A DNA stretch of 64,000 nucleotides from Roseomonas sp. (lineage in GTDB: Bacteria; Pseudomonadota; Alphaproteobacteria; Acetobacterales; Acetobacteraceae): assembly GCA_020249925.1 (NCBI GenBank), contig JADCER010000012.1, positions 310,001 to 374,000 of the forward strand. The letters run 5' to 3'. Under the pieces are notes generated by a model that saw only the letters and a list, made by a program, of their open reading frames with translations, did not search any database and had not been told where the DNA came from. Positions 59,269 through 64,000 of this stretch are shown one piece after another (position 1 is the stretch's first letter; every line of letters starts with the position of its first letter). Made by a program: the position numbers and the translations under genes.

Positions 59269-59312
59269 TGTCAATTTAACTTGACAGAAATTTAAGTCAC
59301 ATTAGAGTTACA
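59269..59312. promoter_or_regulatory. Tandem PpsR-type operators upstream of bchC
   Basis: Site 1, TGTCAATTTAACTTGACA (59269-59286), is a clear TGT-N12-ACA palindrome. Site 2, AGTCACATTAGAGTTACA (59295-59312), differs by one outer base. They are separated by 8 bp, the spacing known for cooperative CrtJ/PpsR binding at Rhodobacter bchC. The bchC start follows 23 bases after site 2. Confidence 0.82.
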
Positions 59313-59335
59313 AAACCCGAATGGGAGATCCCGGA

Positions 59336-60277
59336 GTGGAAACACTCGCCATCCTGCTGAGCGCACCCGAACAGCTTTCGCTCTCGCGCCTGCAACTGAC
59401 GCCACCCGGCGCAGAGGATGTTGTTGTGGACATTGATTGGAGCGGCATCAGTACCGGAACCGAACGTCTTCTCTGGTCCGGGCGCATGCCATCCTTCCCC
59501 GGCATGGGCTACCCGCTGGTGCCTGGTTACGAATCGGTTGGCCGCGTGGTGCAAGCCGGTGCTGCAGCGGGCCGGCAGCCAGGTGAAGCGGTTTTCGTGC
59601 CAGGTGCGCGTTGCTTCGGCGATATTCGCGGATTGTTTGGCGGCGCTGCTGCGCGGCTTGTGGTGGCCGGTGCGCGTGTGACACCGGTTGATCCTGCGCT
59701 CGGCGCGGACGCTGTGCTTTTGGCGCTGGCCGCAACGGCGCATCACGCCATGGTGCTGCCCAACGCCGCCATTCCGGAATTGATCATTGGCCATGGTGTG
59801 CTGGGCCGCTTGCTGGCGCGCATGATCATCGCCGCCGGCCATCCCGCGCCCATGGTGTGGGAAAGCAATCCCGCGCGGCGCGATGGCGCCAATGGCTATT
59901 TGGTTATTGATCCGGCGGAAGATACGCGGCGCGATTATCGCGCCATTTGCGATGTCAGCGGCGATGCTGGTTTGCTGGATACGCTGATCGCGCGCCTTGC
60001 CCCTGGTGGCGTGGTGACGCTGGCTGGTTTTTACAGCGCGCCGCTTTCCTTCACCTTCCCGCCGGCTTTCATGCGCGAAGCGCGCATCGCCATCGCTGCG
60101 GAATGGAAACAGCCTGATCTGGAGGCGGTGAACAAGCTGATCGCAGCGCGCCGGCTTTCCCTTTCCGGCTTGATTACGCATCGCGCTGCCGCAGATGCCG
60201 CGCCGGAAGCCTATCGTCAGGCTTTTGAAGACCCTGCCTGCCTCAAAATGGTTCTGGACTGGAGAAACAAACAATGA
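59336..60277 (+). CDS. bchC: 3-hydroxyethyl bacteriochlorophyllide a dehydrogenase BchC
   Basis: A 313-residue zinc-less MDR-type dehydrogenase. S-G-I-S-T-G-T-E-R-L near 36-45 and G-Y-P-L-V-P-G-Y-E-S-V-G near 57-68 are BchC signatures. It oxidises the C3 hydroxyethyl to acetyl. GTG 59336 is chosen because GGGAG lies eight bases upstream and the family begins (M/V)-E-T; the in-frame ATG 59321 has no ribosome site. It overlaps bchX by ATGA. Confidence 0.93.
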   Translation: METLAILLSAPEQLSLSRLQLTPPGAEDVVVDIDWSGISTGTERLLWSGRMPSFPGMGYPLVPGYESVGRVVQAGAAAGRQPGEAVFVPGARCFGDIRGLFGGAAARLVVAGARVTPVDPALGADAVLLALAATAHHAMVLPNAAIPELIIGHGVLGRLLARMIIAAGHPAPMVWESNPARRDGANGYLVIDPAEDTRRDYRAICDVSGDAGLLDTLIARLAPGGVVTLAGFYSAPLSFTFPPAFMREARIAIAAEWKQPDLEAVNKLIAARRLSLSGLITHRAAADAAPEAYRQAFEDPACLKMVLDWRNKQ

Positions 60278-61290
60278 ATGCTGCCCCGGGGAAGCCAAGC
60301 GGTCCATCCATGAATGCGATGCACAATGCATTGCGTGCGGAGGCATCAACGCCGCCTGATGGGGTGCTCACATCACCCGCCGCCAAGAAAACCCAGATCA
60401 TCGCCATCTATGGCAAGGGCGGTATCGGCAAATCCTTCACGCTGGCGAATCTGAGTTACATGATGGCGCAGCAGGGCAAGCGCGTATTGCTGATTGGTTG
60501 CGACCCGAAAAGCGATACGACATCGCTTTTGTTCGGGGGGCGTTCCTGCCCGACCATTATCGAAACCTCATCGAAGAAAAAAGCCGCCGGTGAGGCGGTT
60601 GCCATCGGTGATGTCTGCTTCAAGCGTGATGGTGTTTTCGCCATGGAATTGGGCGGCCCGGAAGTGGGCCGGGGCTGCGGTGGGCGCGGCATCATCCATG
60701 GTTTCGAATTGCTGGAAAAGCTTGGCTTCCATCAATGGGATTTTGACTACGTCCTGCTTGACTTCCTGGGCGATGTGGTCTGCGGCGGCTTCGGTCTGCC
60801 GATTGCGCGTGATATGTGCCAGAAGGTGATTGTGGTCGGGTCGAATGACCTGCAATCGCTCTATGTCGCGAACAATGTGTGTTCCGCCGTGGAATATTTC
60901 CGCAAGCTCGGCGGCAATGTCGGTGTGGCCGGCATGGTCATCAATAAGGATGATGGCACTGGCGAAGCCCATGCCTTCGCGGCCGAAGCCGGCATTCCTG
61001 TGCTGGCTGCGATTCCGGCAGATGAAGATATCCGGCGCAAATCCGCGAATTATGAAATCATCGGCAAGCCCGGTGGGCGTTGGGCTTCGGTGTTTGAACA
61101 GCTCGCGCTCCAGGTTGCCGAAGCACCGCCGCTGCGCCCGAATCCGCTCAGCCAGGAAAACCTGCTTGGCCTGTTCAAGGGTGAAGCCGTGGGCCGCGGT
61201 GTGGTGCTGAACCCCGCCACCATGGAAGACATGTGCGCAGCGGAAGTGCTGAACAAGCCATCCCTTGAAGTGGTGTATGAGGGCGTCTGA
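60274..61290 (+). CDS. bchX: Chlorophyllide reductase iron protein BchX
   Basis: A 338-residue NifH/BchL-like ATPase. P-loop [10 protein letters not shown] near 45-54; the two cluster cysteines are in G-R-G-C-G-G-R near 130-136 and G-D-V-V-C-G-G-F near 167-174. A 38-residue N-terminal extension precedes the fold. It donates electrons to BchYZ, which reduces ring B of chlorophyllide a. Confidence 0.97.
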   Translation: MNAAPGKPSGPSMNAMHNALRAEASTPPDGVLTSPAAKKTQIIAIYGKGGIGKSFTLANLSYMMAQQGKRVLLIGCDPKSDTTSLLFGGRSCPTIIETSSKKKAAGEAVAIGDVCFKRDGVFAMELGGPEVGRGCGGRGIIHGFELLEKLGFHQWDFDYVLLDFLGDVVCGGFGLPIARDMCQKVIVVGSNDLQSLYVANNVCSAVEYFRKLGGNVGVAGMVINKDDGTGEAHAFAAEAGIPVLAAIPADEDIRRKSANYEIIGKPGGRWASVFEQLALQVAEAPPLRPNPLSQENLLGLFKGEAVGRGVVLNPATMEDMCAAEVLNKPSLEVVYEGV

Positions 61291-61294
61291 GGGC

Positions 61295-62809
61295 ATGGAC
61301 ACGCTTCCCCCTCCTTCGCCGCCTGCTGCCGCTGAAGGCGCTGCCTGCCATGGCGGGCGGGAAACGCTGGAAGCTGCGGCGCGTGCTGCGGGCAAGTCCG
61401 AAGTGATGGACAAGCTCGCGAGCGATTATCCGCGCGGGCCGCATGATCAGCCGCAATCCATGTGCCCGGCCTTTGGGTCACTCCGCGTTGGTTTGCGCAT
61501 GCGCCGTGTCGCGACGATCCTTTCCGGTAGTGCCTGTTGCGTCTATGGCCTGACCTTCACCAGCCATTTCTATGGCGCGCGCCGCACCGTGGGCTATGTG
61601 CCCTTCAATTCCGAAACGCTCGTCACCGGCAAGCTTTTCGAAGATATTCGCGACGCTGTCTATGATCTGGCGAAGCCAGAGGATTATGACGCGGTCATCG
61701 TCACCAATCTCTGTGTGCCGACAGCTTCTGGCGTGCCGCTTGATTTGCTGCCGAAGCAGATCAATGGCGTACGCGTCATTGGCATAGATGTACCAGGTTT
61801 TGGTGTGCCGACCCATGCAGAAGCCAAGGATGTGCTGGCGGGCGCCATGCTGCGCTACGCACGCAATGAGGCTGAGGCTGGTCCGGTAGCACGGCCACGC
61901 GATTATGCACTGGATCAACGCAGCATCACGGTGATTGGCGAGTTATTCCCCGCCGATCCGCCAGGAATTGGTGCGTTGATCCAGCCCATGGGGCTGACCC
62001 TGGCGCCGCAAACCCCGGCACGTGAATGGCGCGACCTTTATGCGGCGCTGGATAGTGTCGCTGTTGCTGCCGTGCATCCCTTTTATACGGCGAGCATTCG
62101 CGAATTCCGCGCTGCTGGCCGCCCGGTGGTGGGTTCCGCGCCGGTGGGCGTGGAAGGCACCGATGCCTGGCTTTCGGCGATTGGTGCGGCGGCAGGTGTG
62201 AAGCCCTCCGAAATCGAAGCCGCCAAGGCACGCGCCTTACCCGCCATTCGCGGCGCACTCGCCGGCAATCCGGTCAAGGCGCGCATTACGGTCTCCGGCT
62301 ATGAAGGCTCGGAATTGCTGGTGGCACGCCTGCTGATCGAAGCAGGCGCTGAAGTACCCTATGTTGGGACCGCCGCGCCGCGCACGGAATGGAGCGCGGC
62401 GGATCGTGAATGGCTCGAAGCGCATGGCTGCCATGTGCAGTATCGCGCGAGCCTGGAACAGGACATTGCCGCGATGAAAGAAGCGCGGCCAGATCTCGCG
62501 CTTGGCACGACGCCCTTGGTGCAGAAGGCCAAGGAAATGGGCACGCCCGCCCTCTATTTCACCAATATGGTTTCCGCCCGGCCGCTTTTTGGCCCTGCTG
62601 GTGCGGCTTCCATGGCGGGGATTGTGGCGGCACAGACAAATGGGCGTGAGCGGTTTTCGCGCATGGTGTCCTTCTTCGAAGGTGTCGGCACGCCAGATGG
62701 CGCCGGTTATGGCTTCCGCGACAAGCCAAGTGATCCCCCTGGCTTCCGCGAACGTCAGCGCAAGCTGCGCGCCGCCAAGGCCAAGGCCGAAGAAGCGGTG
62801 GGGAGCTGA
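61295..62809 (+). CDS. bchY: Chlorophyllide reductase subunit BchY
   Basis: A 504-residue nitrogenase-like subunit. Cysteines are in S-M-C-P-A-F-G near 55-61, G-S-A-C-C-V-Y-G near 79-86 and T-N-L-C-V-P-T near 141-147. ATG 61295 is used; ATG 61277, overlapping bchX by 14 bases, is an alternative adding six residues. The C-terminal 30 residues are Lys/Arg/Ala-rich. With BchZ it forms the catalytic component of chlorophyllide a reductase. Confidence 0.95.
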   Translation: MDTLPPPSPPAAAEGAACHGGRETLEAAARAAGKSEVMDKLASDYPRGPHDQPQSMCPAFGSLRVGLRMRRVATILSGSACCVYGLTFTSHFYGARRTVGYVPFNSETLVTGKLFEDIRDAVYDLAKPEDYDAVIVTNLCVPTASGVPLDLLPKQINGVRVIGIDVPGFGVPTHAEAKDVLAGAMLRYARNEAEAGPVARPRDYALDQRSITVIGELFPADPPGIGALIQPMGLTLAPQTPAREWRDLYAALDSVAVAAVHPFYTASIREFRAAGRPVVGSAPVGVEGTDAWLSAIGAAAGVKPSEIEAAKARALPAIRGALAGNPVKARITVSGYEGSELLVARLLIEAGAEVPYVGTAAPRTEWSAADREWLEAHGCHVQYRASLEQDIAAMKEARPDLALGTTPLVQKAKEMGTPALYFTNMVSARPLFGPAGAASMAGIVAAQTNGRERFSRMVSFFEGVGTPDGAGYGFRDKPSDPPGFRERQRKLRAAKAKAEEAVGS

Positions 62810-62811
62810 GC

Positions 62812-64000
62812 ATGCTCGTTCTCGATCATGATCGCGCCGGCGGTTACTGGGGGGCGATTTATGCTTTCTCGGCAGTGCGCGGCCTGCGTGTTGTGATTGA
62901 TGGGCCGGTCGGGTGCGAAAACCTGCCGGTGACAGCGGTGCTGCATTATACGGATGCGCTGCCGCCGCATGAATTGCCGATTGTAGTGACCGGCCTGGAT
63001 GAGGATTCACTCTCCCAGAACGGCACCGAAGGCGCCTTGAAGCGTGCCGCGGCGACGCAGGATGCCGAATTACCTGCCGTGGTAGTGACAGGTTCCATCG
63101 CCGAGATGATTGGCGGCGGCGTGACACCGCAAGGCAGCAATCTGCAGCGCTTCATCTGCCGCACGATTGATGAGGATCAGTGGCAGGCCGCCGATCGTGC
63201 CATCATGTGGCTCTGGAGTGAGTTTGGCTCTCGTGGCCGCAAGCCGAAGCCCCGCACGCGCAAGGAAGGCGAAAAGCCGCGCGTGAATATCATTGGCCCC
63301 ATCTATGGCACCTTCAACATGCCATCCGACCTGGCGGAGATTCGCCGGCTGGTGGAGGGCATCGGTTGTGAGATCAATCTGGTTTTCCCGCTGGGTAGCC
63401 ATGTGGAAGATATCGCGAAGCTGCCCGATGCGGATGTGAATATCTGCATGTATCGCGAATTTGGCCGCAAGCTTTGTGAAGAACTGGAACGGCCCTATCT
63501 GCAAGCCCCGATTGGCTTGTTCGCGACCACGAATTTCCTCCGCAAACTCGGTGAATTGACCGGGCTTGATCCGGAACCCTTCATCGAACGTGAAAAACAC
63601 ACCACGGTAAAGCCGCTCTGGGATTTGTGGCGCAGCGTGACGCAGGATTTCTACGCCTCCGCTTCCTTTGCGGTGGTGGCGACCGATACCTATGCGCGCG
63701 GCCTGCAGCGTTTTCTGCATGATGAAATGGGCATTCCCTGCGCCTTCGCCTTTTCGCGCAAGGCAGGGCAGAAGCCGGATAATGCGGCGGTGCGTGATGC
63801 GCTGCGCAAGACACCGCCCTTGGTGCTGTTTGGTTCCTATAATGAACGCATGTATGCGGCGGAGATCAAAAGCCGCGCCATGTATATCCCGGCAAGTTTC
63901 CCGGGCGCCATCATCCGCCGCGCCACTGGCACGCCCTTCATGGGTTATGCTGGCGCAACCTATGTTATTCAGGAATATTGCAACGCCTTGTTCGATGCGT
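62812..64000 (+). CDS. bchZ: Chlorophyllide reductase subunit BchZ (partial)
   Basis: The first 396 codons of bchZ; the right edge cuts it. GGGGAG precedes ATG 62812, two bases after the bchY stop. The start [13 protein letters not shown] and V-G-C-E-N-L-P-V-T near 34-42 (cluster cysteine) are diagnostic. It pairs with BchY. In purple bacteria pufBALM usually follows, so those genes may lie just beyond this window. Confidence 0.96.
   Translation, partial: MLVLDHDRAGGYWGAIYAFSAVRGLRVVIDGPVGCENLPVTAVLHYTDALPPHELPIVVTGLDEDSLSQNGTEGALKRAAATQDAELPAVVVTGSIAEMIGGGVTPQGSNLQRFICRTIDEDQWQAADRAIMWLWSEFGSRGRKPKPRTRKEGEKPRVNIIGPIYGTFNMPSDLAEIRRLVEGIGCEINLVFPLGSHVEDIAKLPDADVNICMYREFGRKLCEELERPYLQAPIGLFATTNFLRKLGELTGLDPEPFIEREKHTTVKPLWDLWRSVTQDFYASASFAVVATDTYARGLQRFLHDEMGIPCAFAFSRKAGQKPDNAAVRDALRKTPPLVLFGSYNERMYAAEIKSRAMYIPASFPGAIIRRATGTPFMGYAGATYVIQEYCNALFDA

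Overview
The window is G+C-rich (judged by eye) and almost wholly coding. It reads as part of the chromosome of a purple phototrophic alphaproteobacterium. AcsF, the oxygen-dependent cyclase, is present and no bchE is seen. Together with ppsR/ppaA and the bchFNBHLM-lhaA-puhABC order, this suggests an aerobic anoxygenic phototroph, possibly of the Acetobacteraceae; the family placement is inference. About 61 protein genes are supported. I saw no rRNA, tRNA, IS element or CRISPR array.

Region 1 (1-11.75 kb) is central and accessory carbon metabolism. A TPP riboswitch on the minus strand precedes a family-5 ABC substrate-binding protein that is cut by the left edge. Then come a UxaA-type dehydratase coupled to a class II aldolase, and a divergent ThDP enzyme. 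A compact operon follows: a succinate dehydrogenase/fumarate reductase-like complex, a two-subunit class I fumarase/tartrate dehydratase, a TSUP permease, a GNAT acetyltransferase and a ChrA-type transporter. Region 2 (11.76-28 kb) is housekeeping and miscellaneous: kelch protein, ClpB, MOSC, DUF1566, NRDE, purC-purS-(small membrane gene)-purQ, an HPP protein with two arsenosugar-type transferases, a radical SAM protein behind a LexA-type operator, and a TPR/O-GlcNAc-transferase-like protein.

Region 3 (about 27.5 kb to the right edge) is a photosynthesis gene cluster. On the minus strand lie ppaA, ppsR, bchG, a PucC-like carrier, bchP and hemC. On the plus strand lie bchF-N-B-H-L-M, lhaA, puhA-B-C, a small unnamed gene, acsF, puhE, hemA, bchI-D-O, a DUF3422 gene, crtB, crtE-F and bchC-X-Y-Z, with bchZ cut by the right edge. 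HemA and HemC feed tetrapyrrole synthesis. BchHID/BchO, BchM, AcsF, BchNBL, BchF, BchXYZ, BchC, BchG and BchP make bacteriochlorophyll a. CrtE/CrtB/CrtF belong to a methoxylated carotenoid pathway. LhaA and the Puh proteins build the reaction centre-LH1 core. The puf genes and crtI are not in view.

TGT-N12-ACA palindromes, the recognition pattern of PpsR/CrtJ, occur before crtE, before bchC (two sites 8 bp apart), in degenerate form between ppaA and bchF, and, unexpectedly, before an uncharacterised 130-residue gene at 27559. Other points worth a second look are a 40-codon ORF fused stop-to-start with bchF, a PpsR with a single cysteine, a LexA-type box before the radical SAM gene, and the riboswitch-controlled binding protein.
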